DNA of 64,000 nt. Origin: DATMNI01 sp963817515 (GTDB lineage Bacteria > Acidobacteriota > Terriglobia > Bryobacterales > Bryobacteraceae). The notes below the pieces were generated by a model. That model was not told the origin of the DNA. It saw only the letters and a list, made by a program, of their open reading frames with translations, and did no database searches. The stretch lies in NCBI GenBank assembly GCA_963817515.1, contig CAWFPJ010000001.1, positions 124,001 to 188,000 of the forward strand, in the 5' to 3' direction. Within the stretch, counting starts at the first letter, position 1. Every line of letters starts with the position of its first letter. The position numbers and the translations under genes were made by a program. Shown in pieces: positions 26,433 to 36,230 of this stretch.

Positions 26433-28223
26433 CTAACTCTTCGGAGCGGCGCCCTCCAGTTGCCGGTACAACTGGTCATCCGCCGGATTGCGGTCTTTAC
26501 GGCGCTCCAGATATAGGCCCATCCACCGGCGGGCGCGCGCGATGTCGCCCATGCGGGCAAACAACCGGCCCAGGCTGCGCGCGCACCGGGGGCGTTCGGG
26601 ATCGTTAGCCAGAATCACATCGCATTGGGACTCGAGGCTGGTGAAGACCGCCGGTGAAGGCAGCGGCCGCACACCAGCCGGCGGATTGCGAAGATACACC
26701 ACCGCCTGCGCATCCTCAAAGACCAGTTTCCATTCCTTTTCGGCGGGGTCGGCCAGCGCCACCGGCAGCACGTAGGGGTCACCGGAATTATTCTCAAACC
26801 CGTTCATGACGATGACTTGAATCCCATACCGGTCCAGCAGCTCCCGGGCGCCGGAACTGCCGCCCGGACTGCCGCCGGCATAGCGCAGCATGCGCTGGTA
26901 ATCCAGAAACACGGATTCGTTCAACGCCCGGCCATCGATGAAAACGCGCTCCTGCGGCCACAGCCGCCAGATCAGGTAGCCGCCCTTTTCGTAACTGTTG
27001 AACATGCGGCCGGTGATGTGATGCGCTTCGAGAAAGCCGGCCGCGCCCGATGGATATTTCCAATCGGCCGCGCGCAGTTGAAAGCCGCGGCCTAGCGCCA
27101 GTTCGGTTCCGATCAGAGCCACTATCACGCCCGCCGCCGCAAACTCCGCCAGCACCGGTATTCGCTTCCATGACGCATGCGCGAACGGAACGTAGCTGGC
27201 GATGATTATGGGGGCGATCAGCCCCACCAGGTTGGTATTTCGCACCGCTGAAACATATGCCGCGCCGAACAATGCCAGCAACAACCAATCCACCAGCCGC
27301 GTCTTCGAACGCTGCCAGACCAGCACCACTGCCGCGCCCAGCAGCAGAACCGAGATCAGATTGGGAGGCCACAGAGGGCCGTGCGCCCACTCAAACAGAG
27401 TGCTTTGCAGGTAGCTCTTCTGATATGCCGCCACCACCGGGATGGCCAGATAGCCGTTGGGGTTGATGCCGGCAGCCAGCACGCAGGCGGCGCTCACCAG
27501 CCACAATTTTCGCTCATCGGCCACCGGTTGTTTCCGCCATCGCAGGAAAAGCGCTTCGGCGCAATACACGCCCACACCCAGCAGCCCCAGGAAAAATCCG
27601 CCGTGCAGGTTAGCCCACACCAGGAAAAGAGGGGGCAGCAGCCAAAGCCCATCATAACGGTGGCGGTATTCCAGGATTGCCAGAGTTGCCGCCAACAGCA
27701 GGTAGGTGAACTGGTAGGGCCGGTCCGACAGAAAAAAGCCGGCGACAAGGGCGGTGACCCCGGCCGCGGCCAGCGCCCGATAGAAGCTGTTGGTCCGCCG
27801 GAACACCATCAACCCGGCCAGCCCGCAATATGCCGAAACCATGGCCGCGCGCAGCAACACCAGCCCCGGAAAGCCGGCCGCGGCATAGGCCAGGTAAAAC
27901 ACCACCTGCGCCAGCCATTCGTGCTTCAAGTTGAAATCGCGCGTGGTCTCTTCGCCCGGGTATGCCGGCTTTCCCATATACGCGGTGAATGAAAACGGAT
28001 CGGGCACCGGCAGCGCGTGATGCTGAACGATGTACTGGCCGGTCTTCAGATGCCACCACATATCGGAGTCGGCCGCGGCGGTTGTGAACCACCCCATCAT
28101 CGCCAGAGCGGCAAGCAGCAGGATGGCAGGCCGCAGCCAGGCCGGCTTCGCGGGTTCCGGGGTCGCCTGCACCAAGGCCGGCGCGGGTACTGGAGGAGCC
28201 TGACGCGGGGGGCGGCGTGCCAT
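26433..28223 (-). CDS. Multi-pass membrane protein, GT-C glycosyltransferase-like
   Basis: The 596-residue protein has a Pro-rich cytoplasmic start, about eleven membrane helices, and a soluble C-terminal third. The first outer loop DSDMWWHLKTGQYIV carries acidic residues in the place where GT-C enzymes hold a catalytic Asp, and MFNSYEKGGYLIWRLWPQER then FIDGRALNES starts the soluble domain. The end looks TPR-like (LGRLFARMGDIARARRWMGL). GT-C enzymes use lipid-linked sugars, but the activity here is unproven. It is convergent with the PLP enzyme gene, ten bases apart. Confidence 0.7.
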   Translation of the reverse strand: MARRPPRQAPPVPAPALVQATPEPAKPAWLRPAILLLAALAMMGWFTTAAADSDMWWHLKTGQYIVQHHALPVPDPFSFTAYMGKPAYPGEETTRDFNLKHEWLAQVVFYLAYAAAGFPGLVLLRAAMVSAYCGLAGLMVFRRTNSFYRALAAAGVTALVAGFFLSDRPYQFTYLLLAATLAILEYRHRYDGLWLLPPLFLVWANLHGGFFLGLLGVGVYCAEALFLRWRKQPVADERKLWLVSAACVLAAGINPNGYLAIPVVAAYQKSYLQSTLFEWAHGPLWPPNLISVLLLGAAVVLVWQRSKTRLVDWLLLALFGAAYVSAVRNTNLVGLIAPIIIASYVPFAHASWKRIPVLAEFAAAGVIVALIGTELALGRGFQLRAADWKYPSGAAGFLEAHHITGRMFNSYEKGGYLIWRLWPQERVFIDGRALNESVFLDYQRMLRYAGGSPGGSSGARELLDRYGIQVIVMNGFENNSGDPYVLPVALADPAEKEWKLVFEDAQAVVYLRNPPAGVRPLPSPAVFTSLESQCDVILANDPERPRCARSLGRLFARMGDIARARRWMGLYLERRKDRNPADDQLYRQLEGAAPKS

Positions 28224-28327
28224 AGGGGAAGACGGTCAATTCTAGCATGCGGATCTAGCCTGGGGATCTAGCATGGACGAATTCGCGGCGTCCCTGCCGT
28301 TCGCCGCCATCGCGCCTTCTCAAACCG

Positions 28328-29794
28328 TCAGTCCAGTTCAAATCCGACGTAGAGCAACTTGCCGTCGCGCTCAATGAATAAAGCCACGGGAGTGCCGGGC
28401 TTCATTGTCGCCAGCGCCTGACGTAGAGCATCCACGCTGTCCACCACCGCCCCATTGAGTTCGTGGATCACGTCCCCAGCCTGGAGCCCGACGTTCACTC
28501 CGGCGCTGTCCGCCGACCGCGCGGCCACGATGATCCCGTACTTACCGCGCAGATTCGGCAACATTGTCGCCGTTCGATCGTCGACGTTGATGCCCAGAAT
28601 GCCCAGCCTCCGAATGAGGCTCTTGTCGTCAATCAGATCGGGAAGACCATCCGCGGCGTGACTCTCTTCTACCGAGGTGACGCTCAGGTCTATGGGGCCG
28701 CTGTCGCGGAGTATTCGCAACTTCATCGGTTCGCCGGGAGGATGGACCAACATCGTATTCATGAACAGGGGGAGGTTGGTCGCGGGTTTCCCATCGATGT
28801 CCTGGATGACGTCGTTCAGCTTTACGCCGGCGGCTTCGGCCGGGCCGCCCGGCACCACATCGGAAACCATCACACCCGACGACTGCGGCAACTTCAGGGC
28901 GGCGGAAATCACCGGCGTGATGGTTTGAACTCCGATGCCAATCACCGAACGATGGATATGGCCATACTTACGGAGCTGAGCGGCGACCAGTTGTACCAGC
29001 GAGCTCGGAATTGCGAAGCCGAGGCCCTCGCTGCCGCCGGACTGGCTGATGATGAAGGTATCGAGCCCGACGATCTCACCGGCGGTATTGACCAGGGGAC
29101 CGCCGCTATCGCCGGGGTTGATCGGTGCGTCGGTTTGGATATAAATGAACGGACTATCCTGATCGGGTTGCCTGGCCACGGAACTTACCACACCCATGCT
29201 CACCGAGTTCGTGAGCCCCTCGCGGCTTCCGAAGGCAAACACGACCTGGCCCTGGCGGAGTTTTCGATAATCCGCGAAGGGAAGGGTCGGCAGGCCCGAC
29301 GCCTGAATCTTGATCAATGCCACATCCGCTTCCTTGAAAACTCCAATCACGGTCGCGTCCTGGGAAGGCGAAAAGGTTTGCGCCAGCGTGCTGCTGATGA
29401 TTTGATCGGCTTCGCCGGCAACCGTGGAAGGAGGCATAGTCAGGCTGACCCGGATACGTTGAGCGTCCGAAATAACGTGCGCGTTGGTCAGGATGTACCC
29501 TTCCGGATCGATGATGACGCCGGCTCCGATGGACTGCTGCTTGCCGAGGGCCGCGCCGGTGCGGGGTCCTGCCTCTTCCTGATGCGGCGCCAGCCGGGAA
29601 ACCGAGATTTGCACTACACTGGGCGCCACGCGCGCCGAGAGCGCCTGCACGGCGTCGCTGAACTGGCCGAGAAGTTCGAAGGAGTTTCGCTTGGCGGCAG
29701 TCTGAGAGAGGGCCGGCAAGGCCGCCAGCAGCGCCAGGGATACGCATCCAAGACCCGCATGCCGGAATCCCTTCGGGCGCGAATTAACACACAT
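28328..29794 (-). CDS. HtrA/Deg-type serine protease with two PDZ domains
   Basis: ATG at 29794 follows GGAGG; a TTG at 29815 is the alternative. A signal peptide ends near LPALSQ. The triad is His in YILTNAHVIS, Asp in FKEADVALIKI and Ser in INPGDSGGPLVN, so it should be active. Between the His and Asp there are about 50 residues rather than the usual 30, with an extra segment around VAGEADQIISSTLAQTF. Two PDZ domains follow (about 285-370 and 395-485). The 488-residue size fits DegP. Probably envelope quality control. Confidence 0.88.
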   Translation of the reverse strand: MCVNSRPKGFRHAGLGCVSLALLAALPALSQTAAKRNSFELLGQFSDAVQALSARVAPSVVQISVSRLAPHQEEAGPRTGAALGKQQSIGAGVIIDPEGYILTNAHVISDAQRIRVSLTMPPSTVAGEADQIISSTLAQTFSPSQDATVIGVFKEADVALIKIQASGLPTLPFADYRKLRQGQVVFAFGSREGLTNSVSMGVVSSVARQPDQDSPFIYIQTDAPINPGDSGGPLVNTAGEIVGLDTFIISQSGGSEGLGFAIPSSLVQLVAAQLRKYGHIHRSVIGIGVQTITPVISAALKLPQSSGVMVSDVVPGGPAEAAGVKLNDVIQDIDGKPATNLPLFMNTMLVHPPGEPMKLRILRDSGPIDLSVTSVEESHAADGLPDLIDDKSLIRRLGILGINVDDRTATMLPNLRGKYGIIVAARSADSAGVNVGLQAGDVIHELNGAVVDSVDALRQALATMKPGTPVALFIERDGKLLYVGFELD

Positions 29795-30053
29795 CTTGCA
29801 TAGCCTCCGTCTCAAGATCAGTACCGCCTATTGGGAAAGACGTAACCAATGGGCTGCGGCGGCACTTGGAATCGGTAAAGTTCTGCGTAGAAGACGGCTT
29901 CGTCTTCCGATACTGGTGCGTTACAATACTCAACCGCGCCGCCAAATTTGTCCGGCTCTGCGCGACGGGAGAGTGTTCGTGCGGATTGACGGGACGGAGA
30001 TCATCGCATATCAGATCGACAATCGAGGCGAAGATTGATCGCAGGCCGGTCAA

Positions 30054-31202
30054 TCACAACGGGCCGGAATTCGCTGGCTGCGACGCTTCGGGACCGGATT
30101 TCACAGGCGCGCCGCTCTTCTCAGGCTCAGCCGCGCTGGATTTCTCAGGATGCATATACACCGTGCGCGTGGGGAACGGCGTCCCGATGCCCTCCGCTCT
30201 GAAACGGCGCAGGACCCTCCTCCGCAGCTCATTCCGCACGTTGGTCTGGCTGCCAAAGTCGGCCACTTGATAGTTCAGTGAAAAGCCGAGCCCGCTCTCG
30301 GTAAATCCGGGTTCGAATGCCACGGAAGGCGCCGGATCGGCCAGCAGTCCCGGAATCTCGAGCGCTCCCTGCTTGCCGATTTCAACCAGAATCCGTTCCA
30401 CCTGGTCGGGGTCGCACTCCACCCCCACCCCCACTTGAAGGTTGGAGCCCATCCGCTTTTCCGGCAGGGAGAAGTTCGTGACAATCGCCTGCGAGAGTTT
30501 GGCGTTGGGAACGATCACCATATTGTTGGCCAGCGCCCGGATGGTGGTGCAGCGCCAGCCGATGTCGTTGACGTAGCCTTCCTCGCCGGTGTTCAGCTTA
30601 ATGTAGTCGCCGGGCCGCACCTGCCTGGCCACCGCCACGTAGAAACCGCCGAACAGATTGGAAAGCGTGTCCTGAAGGGCCAGGGCCACGGCTAAACCGC
30701 CCACGCCCAAAGCCGTCAGAATCGGCGCCAGTGAAAGGTCGAAGTGTTTGAGCAGCAGTGACGCGCCCAGAATCACTACCGCAATCTGGGCCAGATTTCG
30801 CGTGAGCGTAGTGACCGGCACCGCGCCTGGAATCTGTTCGCCATAGAGCCGCACCAGGTCGCCTACCAGCCGCATGCACATCAGGGTCAGGGAACAGACC
30901 CAGAGCACCAGCAGAATTTCCGCCCCGACCTGCGTATACCGCCGCGGCAGATCGGAGGCCTGCATCCCCAGATGGACCGCCAGGATCAGGCTCCAGATAA
31001 GGAAGGGGCCGCGCAGCGCCTGGATCAAGATCAAGCCGCCGTGGCGCCCGGTGCGCTTACTCCATGCATCCAGAGCCCGCAGCACCGTCCGGCGGATCAG
31101 GGAGCCAATCAGGAACGTGGCCACGAAGATGACCAGCGGCAGAACCACCGCCCTCGGGTCTTGCGCCAGAGTGTGCTGGAACGCCGCTAGTCCACGTCTC
31201 AT
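30054..31202 (-). CDS. MscS-family mechanosensitive channel
   Basis: MscS channels release solutes on hypo-osmotic shock. ATG at 31202 gives 382 residues with three or four N-terminal helices, then the pore helix and beta domain: LGVGGLAVALALQDTLSNLF followed by GGFYVAVARQVRPGDYIKLN and EEGYVNDIGWRCTTIRALAN are strong MscS signatures. The C-terminal alpha-beta domain (LQVGVGVECDPDQVERILVE) follows, ending in a Ser/Pro/Glu tail. It is divergent from the secretin gene with about 78 bases between starts. Confidence 0.9.
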   Translation of the reverse strand: MRRGLAAFQHTLAQDPRAVVLPLVIFVATFLIGSLIRRTVLRALDAWSKRTGRHGGLILIQALRGPFLIWSLILAVHLGMQASDLPRRYTQVGAEILLVLWVCSLTLMCMRLVGDLVRLYGEQIPGAVPVTTLTRNLAQIAVVILGASLLLKHFDLSLAPILTALGVGGLAVALALQDTLSNLFGGFYVAVARQVRPGDYIKLNTGEEGYVNDIGWRCTTIRALANNMVIVPNAKLSQAIVTNFSLPEKRMGSNLQVGVGVECDPDQVERILVEIGKQGALEIPGLLADPAPSVAFEPGFTESGLGFSLNYQVADFGSQTNVRNELRRRVLRRFRAEGIGTPFPTRTVYMHPEKSSAAEPEKSGAPVKSGPEASQPANSGPL

Positions 31203-31280
31203 ACGAACCAGATTCGCATAAATGCTTTGCACGCAACAAATCCTTTGCACGCCACAGGGGCCGGTAGCGTCAACCCTTAT

Positions 31281-32946
31281 GTGCGGAAGTGTGCGTCCAT
31301 TTTGTGGTTGATGCTGCCTGGTCTGTGGTTGATACTGCCTGGCCAACTTGCTGCCCAGGATCCCACCGCCGGGCAGGAGCCGTCTGTGGTCCGCGAGCCC
31401 ACCGCCGCTGAGTTGTATGCGCGCGGGCGGCAGGCCGAACGGGCCGGCCACATGGCCCAGGCTTACGTGTTGTACTCCCAGGCGGCCGCCATGTCGCCCA
31501 AGAATCAGATGTACTGGCTGCGCAGCCAGGCGGTTCGGACCCGCGCCTCCATCGAAGCCAAAGTAGAACCCAAACCTTCCGGGCCGGAAGACGCGACCGG
31601 TGGATCTGCCCGAGCCGCCTGCCGAGATGCAGTTCGACCTTCCCACTGCGCAGGACCGCGCCGACGCCCGCCAGCCCCTGCCGCCCTTTGAACTGAATGC
31701 GCAACCGGGCGCCAAAGACCTGGACCTGCGCGGCGACGCCAAGAGTCTTTACGAAAGAGTGGCCAAGACGTATGGCCTGGACTGCGTTTTCGACGATGAC
31801 TTCCAGGCTGGGAGCGCGATGCGGTTCCAGTTGAACGGCGTGGATTACCGCGACGCGTTACATGGTCTGGAAGCTGCCACCGGCTCCTTCATCGTGCCGC
31901 TTTCGGCCAAGCTTTTCCTGGTGGCGAAGGATACGCCACAGAAGCGGCAGGAGCGCGAACCCACGGCCGCCATTGAACTGCGGTTGCCGGAGACCACTAG
32001 CCAGCAGGACTTCAACTCCCTCATCACTGCCGTGCAGCAGGCCTTCTCCATTGAGAAGATTGCGTTCGACACGCAGAACAATACCGTGATCATGCGCGAT
32101 CGCGTTTCCAAGGTGATCCCGGCGCGCATGATGTTCGAAGACCTGATGTATCCGCGCGCGCAGGTGGTGGTGGAGATGGAGTTTCTGGAAGTGAGCCGCA
32201 ATGACGTGATCACCTATGGGGTCAATCTTCCCAACACATTCTCCATGGTGAACGTTAGCAAGATTCTCAACAACGTGGTTTCGATTCCCACCAATGTCTC
32301 CGGCCTGCTCGCTTTCGGCGGCGGAAAAACCCTGTTTGGCATCGCCATCATGGACGCCTCACTGGTGGCCAGCATGTCCGCCTCTTCGGGCAAACTGCTG
32401 CTCAAGGGGCAGGTGCAGTCCGTGGACAGCCAGCCGGCCACGCTGCACGTTGGCGACCGGTACCCCATTCTGACTTCCGGATACTTCGGCCCGTCGAGTT
32501 TTACCGGACCGGGGGCATACACACCGCCGCCTTCCTTCACGTTTGAAGATCTCGGCCTCACCATGAAACTTACTCCCACCGTGCATCAGATGTCTTCGGT
32601 CACCCTCGACATCGACGCCGAATTCAAGGTGTTGTCGGGCAAGGCGGACAATGGAATTCCGATCGTTTCCAGCCGCATTCTGAAATCCCGGGCCGACCTG
32701 CGATTTGGAGAGTGGGCCGTGGTAGCGGGGCTGTTGAATCAGAGTGAAGCCCGCACGGTTGCGGGCCTGGCGGGCGTTTCGCGCATTCCAGTTCTCAACG
32801 CGTTGACCAGCACGCACGAACACGACCAGACCAACGACGAAGTGCTGATCCTGCTGCGCCCGCATCTGTTGACCTTGCCGCCGAGCGTGGCGGTGACGCA
32901 TACGTTCCGTATGGGTTCGGACAACCGGCCGCTCACGCCGATGTAG
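31281..32946 (+). CDS. Secretin (type II/IV pilus-type outer-membrane channel), one frameshift
   Basis: Secretins form outer-membrane rings for type II secretion or type IV pili. The N-terminal part (signal peptide near LPGQLAAQ, then a TPR-like stretch ELYARGRQAERAGHMAQAYV) is in one frame; from VDLPEPPAEM the protein continues in the next. Removing one G at 31599-31600 gives EDATVDLPEPPAEM. Periplasmic N-domains (KDLDLRGDAKSLYERVAKTY) lead to the secretin domain, which ends SRIPVLNALTS and NDEVLILLRPHLL. Start is uncertain (GTG at 31281; TTG at 31227 possible). pilT is 4 kb away, so a pilus role is possible. Confidence 0.82.
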
Positions 32947-32972
32947 TTCCTGCCTCCTGCTATCTTTGAATA

Positions 32973-34013
32973 GTGTCCCGAATGCTTGAGGAGATTCGCC
33001 AGCAGCCGGAAGCGCTGGCCCGCACGCTCTCCGGTGAATTGCGGCGCGTGGAAAAGTTCAAACGCCTGGTGGAAAAACAGCGGCCCCGCCTGATCGTCCT
33101 GGTGGCGCGCGGCACCTCCGACAATGCCGCACTGTTCGGACGCTACCTGCTGGAGATTACCACCGGCATTCCGGTTTCGCTGGCGGCCGCTTCCATCGCA
33201 ACTCTTTATGGCGTGCGCGTGGATTATCGCGAAACGCTGGTGGTTGCGATCTCGCAGTCGGGCGAATCCACCGACACCAACCTGGTGCTCGAGCGCGCAC
33301 GCGAGCAGGGCGCCCTTACCTTGGGCATCACCAACGAAAGCGCCAGCGCTATGGCGCGCATCGCGGAACATGTTTTTCTGGTGCGGGCGGGCCGGGAGAA
33401 AAGCGTGGCCGCCACCAAGACCTTCACCGGCCAGATGCTCATGATGTATCTGCTGGCCTACGCCTTGGGAGGCGCCATTCGCATCGCCGATCTCGAACGC
33501 CTGCCCGACATGGTGGAGCGGACCCTGCAAATGGAGCCGGAGATCGACGCGCTTTCGGAGCGCTACCGCTTCATGCGCCACGCCGTGGTGGTAGGACGCG
33601 GGTTGAACTACGCCAATGCATTCGAATTCGCGCTCAAGCTGATGGAGACATGCTACGTGGTGGCCGAACGCTTCTCATCCGCCGACTTCATGCACGGCCC
33701 CATCGCGCTGGTGGAACCGAATTTCCCGGTGTTCGCATTTGCACCGCCGGGCAAGACGTGGCCGTCCGTCGGGGAGACTATCGGCAAGCTCCACGGGCTG
33801 CAGGCCGAGATTGTCGCCATCACGGATCCGGGAAACCGCGAAGCCGACGCGTGCGCCACCAAGGTGATCCGCCTTCCGCTGCGGGTTAAGGAAATACTCA
33901 CGCCGATTCCTTACATCGTTCCCGCACAGCTCTTCGCCGCCTGCCTGGCTGCTCAGAAAGGGCTGAATCCAGACAAGCCGCGAACCTTGAGCAAGGTGAC
34001 CCTGACGCTCTAA
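32973..34013 (+). CDS. SIS-domain sugar isomerase/deaminase (GlmS-isomerase-like)
   Basis: Two SIS domains (about residues 35-165 and 195-330) match the isomerase half of glucosamine-6-phosphate synthase and related glucosamine-6-phosphate deaminases. ARGTSDNAALFGRYLLE, AISQSGESTDTNLVLE and AATKTFTGQM bind the sugar phosphate in the family. The glutaminase domain of GlmS is absent, so it is more likely a deaminase or aminosugar isomerase. The start is GTG at 32973 or ATG at 32982; neither has a Shine-Dalgarno site. It overlaps the convergent SYLF gene by four bases. Confidence 0.85.
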   Translation: MSRMLEEIRQQPEALARTLSGELRRVEKFKRLVEKQRPRLIVLVARGTSDNAALFGRYLLEITTGIPVSLAAASIATLYGVRVDYRETLVVAISQSGESTDTNLVLERAREQGALTLGITNESASAMARIAEHVFLVRAGREKSVAATKTFTGQMLMMYLLAYALGGAIRIADLERLPDMVERTLQMEPEIDALSERYRFMRHAVVVGRGLNYANAFEFALKLMETCYVVAERFSSADFMHGPIALVEPNFPVFAFAPPGKTWPSVGETIGKLHGLQAEIVAITDPGNREADACATKVIRLPLRVKEILTPIPYIVPAQLFAACLAAQKGLNPDKPRTLSKVTLTL

Positions 34014-34699
34014 TTTGTCTTCCGTGCGGAGTACTTGTTCAGCGCGGCCACCAACTTTGCCGCAATCGGCGGCGCCTTGGCTGCGCTCGTCAGAATTTGC
34101 TTGCTGGTCCAACGCTGTCCATACATCGCCTCGTTTTCGTCGATATCGTTGCGAAGCGTGGCTCCATCGAGCGAGATGCCTGCAAACAGGCCCTTCGAAC
34201 GCGACCATGAAAGAATCTCGGCCGTCATCATCGCATCCGTCTGCGCGGTGGCATTGCGGCCCACGGGCCCGGCGGCTGCCGTAGCATCGGCGCCAATGGT
34301 GAATTTGCTGCTCGTAAGCCGTTTCATTCCCCGCTCATTCATCACCAGCAGAATTACGTCCGTGGAAGAAATCCCGATCTGGAATCCGATGCTTCCGCCT
34401 TCGATGCGGATCGCGGCGGGGGGTCCCCATCCCTCACCGGAGGCAGTGCGGCAAAGATCAAAACCCCGCCCGTACTTAGCGCCGATGCCGAAGGCGGCCT
34501 TCTTCAACTCGGGGACCAGCACGATGCACTGAGCCTTGTTGAGCAGGTCCTGAGGAATCGATTTATCGGGAGTGGCCATGACTTCGGCAAAGAGGCTGGC
34601 CGAATCGTCCAGCCGGTTGGCCGTCTTCGACTCTTCAGCCGCGGTTATGAACGGCGCACAGGCCAATGCCAACGCCAAGGTGAACGTGAGTGAACGCAT
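34010..34699 (-). CDS. SYLF/Ysc84-domain secreted protein
   Basis: SYLF domains bind phosphoinositide-type lipids in eukaryotes; bacterial roles are unknown. ATG at 34699 gives a signal peptide (LTFTLALALACAPFITA). The 229-residue protein carries ESKTANRLDDSASLFAEVMA, then CIVLVPELKKAAFGIGAKYG, RIEGGSIGFQIGISSTDVIL, and GPVGRNATAQTDAMMTAEIL, the full domain. GACTAT lies six bases before the ATG with no ribosome-binding site, another possible leaderless start. Acts in the periplasm or at the membrane by inference. Confidence 0.85.
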   Translation of the reverse strand: MRSLTFTLALALACAPFITAAEESKTANRLDDSASLFAEVMATPDKSIPQDLLNKAQCIVLVPELKKAAFGIGAKYGRGFDLCRTASGEGWGPPAAIRIEGGSIGFQIGISSTDVILLVMNERGMKRLTSSKFTIGADATAAAGPVGRNATAQTDAMMTAEILSWSRSKGLFAGISLDGATLRNDIDENEAMYGQRWTSKQILTSAAKAPPIAAKLVAALNKYSARKTN

Positions 34700-34730
34700 G
34701 GCTCTATAGTCGCACAGCATGTGCAGAAGA

Positions 34731-34907
34731 GGGGCCAAAGAGGGGGCCGGATGTCGGGGGCCGGGGGCCGGATCTTGGGCCGATTGTCTCAATGCGTTTG
34801 CCCGATGCTTTCAGCTCGCCCGGGTATACGTACGGGACTGAAGCCCTGACATCCGGCCCCCGGCATCCGGCCCCTTCTTCCCGGTCCCCGGCCCCGCTCT
34901 TTGGCCC
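34731..34907. repeat. GC-rich inverted repeat rich in GGGGGCC
   Basis: The block 34731-34772 (GGGGCCAAAGAGGGGGCCGG and onward) is complemented, with gaps, by 34848-34907 (ACATCCGGCCCCCGGCATCC to CTCTTTGGCCCC). Both contain runs of GGGGGCC/GGCCCCC. It fills the gap between the SYLF and slipin genes, where no coding is seen. It could fold into a large hairpin on RNA. Confidence 0.55.
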
Positions 34908-34917
34908 CCGGCCCGTC

Positions 34918-35793
34918 CTACTGCGGCTTGCCTCCGCCCATCGACACCGTTCCCAGCATCCCGCCCAGCCCCATGGTCTCCACAGCCGAAGAAGGCACAA
35001 TCACCATGGCGCCCTTTTCTTTGATGGCCTCATACAGCATGTTCATGGCGCGCAAATGCATGGCCACCGGGTTGTGCTGGTATACCAGCGAGGCCTGGCC
35101 GAATTTCTCGGCAATCTCGGTCTCCGCCGTGCTCAGAATCACGCGCGCCCGCCGCTCGCGCTCCGCCTGCGCCTCACGCGACATGGCGTCCTGCAGTTCC
35201 TGCGGAATCTGTACGTCGCGGATCTCCACCGACTGCACCGTAATGCCCCACGGATTAGTCTTTTCATCCAGAATGCGCTGCAATTCGTGGCCCAGCAGTT
35301 CCCGTTCCGCCACCATCTGATGCAGTTCGTGCCGGCCGATGGATTCGCGCAGCGCGGTTTGCGCGCTAAGCTGGATGGCCTGCGCGTAGTCCTGAACTTC
35401 CAGAATCGATTTCTCCGCGTTCCATACCATCCAAAACACAATCGCGTCCACGTTGACGGGAACGGTATCGCGCGTGAGGGTGGATTCCGCCGAGACACTC
35501 GCCACCCGCACACGCTGGTCCACATAGCGGCTGATGGTATCCACAACCGGAATCAGGTGAAAGATTCCGGGCCCTTTCAGGCCGATATACTTTCCGAAGC
35601 GCAGCACCGCAACCCTTTCCCACTGGTCCGCCACGCGTATCGCAAACAGGAAATACAGCCCTACCAGGGCCATGGCGATGATGGGCGCCGGGCTCCCAGC
35701 CAAGACGCTCGCCCCCAAGCCGAGGGCGAGGGAAATCACGAACAGCGTCAAACCAAATCGACTGATGCGCATCGCTACCTGGTTCGTCCTCAT
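34918..35793 (-). CDS. Slipin / SPFH (band 7) membrane protein
   Basis: SPFH proteins form membrane-associated oligomers linked to membrane microdomains and protease control. ATG at 35793 follows AGAGGAG. The 291-residue protein has a membrane hairpin or two helices (about 12-55), then the SPFH domain starting QWERVAVLRFGKYIGLKGPG, with FHLIPVVDTISRYVDQRVRV. A helical, Ala/Glu/Arg-rich stretch (MSREAQAERERRARVILS) follows, and the end is Gly/Met-rich. It is the second gene of an operon with the GntR regulator just upstream. No NfeD protease partner is nearby. Confidence 0.88.
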   Translation of the reverse strand: MRTNQVAMRISRFGLTLFVISLALGLGASVLAGSPAPIIAMALVGLYFLFAIRVADQWERVAVLRFGKYIGLKGPGIFHLIPVVDTISRYVDQRVRVASVSAESTLTRDTVPVNVDAIVFWMVWNAEKSILEVQDYAQAIQLSAQTALRESIGRHELHQMVAERELLGHELQRILDEKTNPWGITVQSVEIRDVQIPQELQDAMSREAQAERERRARVILSTAETEIAEKFGQASLVYQHNPVAMHLRAMNMLYEAIKEKGAMVIVPSSAVETMGLGGMLGTVSMGGGKPQ

Positions 35794-35797
35794 TGCG

Positions 35798-36220
35798 TCA
35801 TCTCCTCTTTTTGCCAGCATCGATGGAACGATCATTTAATTGCTCCTGTAATTCTTCAATGGTGAAACCGGCGGCTCCCGCACGCGACACAAACTCGCCC
35901 ACAAGCTGGTTGAGCTGGCGCTGCCGCTCCACGTCGTCGCGCTTCACTTTCTGGCGGCTGATGAATGTCCCGGTGCCCTGTTGGGTCTCGAGCGCCCCCC
36001 GGATTTCCAGTTCGCGATACGCGCGCACCACCGTGTTGGGATTAATCGCAAGGTCCACCGCCACTTGCCGAACCGTGGGAAGTTGATCTCCCGCGCGCAG
36101 TGCACCGGCAGCGATGCCGCCCATCACCTGATCGATGATCTGGCGATAAACGGGAACCCCGCTGTGAAGATCCAAGCGGAATTCAAAAACCTTTCTTCCG
36201 TCCTGGGACATACCACTCAT
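35798..36220 (-). CDS. GntR-family regulator, YtrA type
   Basis: YtrA-type regulators carry a winged helix and only a short C-terminal tail; they usually repress their own operon. The 140-residue product shows GVPVYRQIIDQVMGGIAAGA, LPTVRQVAVDLAINPNTVVR and ETQQGTGTFIS, the DNA-binding fold. The C-terminal part (RQLNQLVGEFVSRAGAAGFT) is a helix for dimerisation. Starts at 36220 and 36211 are both possible. The slipin gene begins four bases after its end, making a two-gene operon. An inverted repeat overlaps the promoter, which suggests self-repression. Confidence 0.88.
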   Translation of the reverse strand: MSGMSQDGRKVFEFRLDLHSGVPVYRQIIDQVMGGIAAGALRAGDQLPTVRQVAVDLAINPNTVVRAYRELEIRGALETQQGTGTFISRQKVKRDDVERQRQLNQLVGEFVSRAGAAGFTIEELQEQLNDRSIDAGKKRR

Positions 36221-36230
36221 CTAGAAATAT

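Noticed and set aside
28463..29803. 446-residue open frame on the plus strand opposite the HtrA gene
   Set aside because: Shadow of a gene with an intact catalytic triad; no motif of its own.
29917..30038. Possible 40-residue plus-strand ORF ending VRIDGTEIIAYQIDNRGED between the HtrA and MscS genes
   Set aside because: No ribosome-binding site, GTG start only, no domain. The 259-base gap otherwise shows nothing clear.
30290..30320. tRNA T-loop-like GGTTCGAATGCC
   Set aside because: Lies in the mscS coding frame, and no cloverleaf can be built around it.
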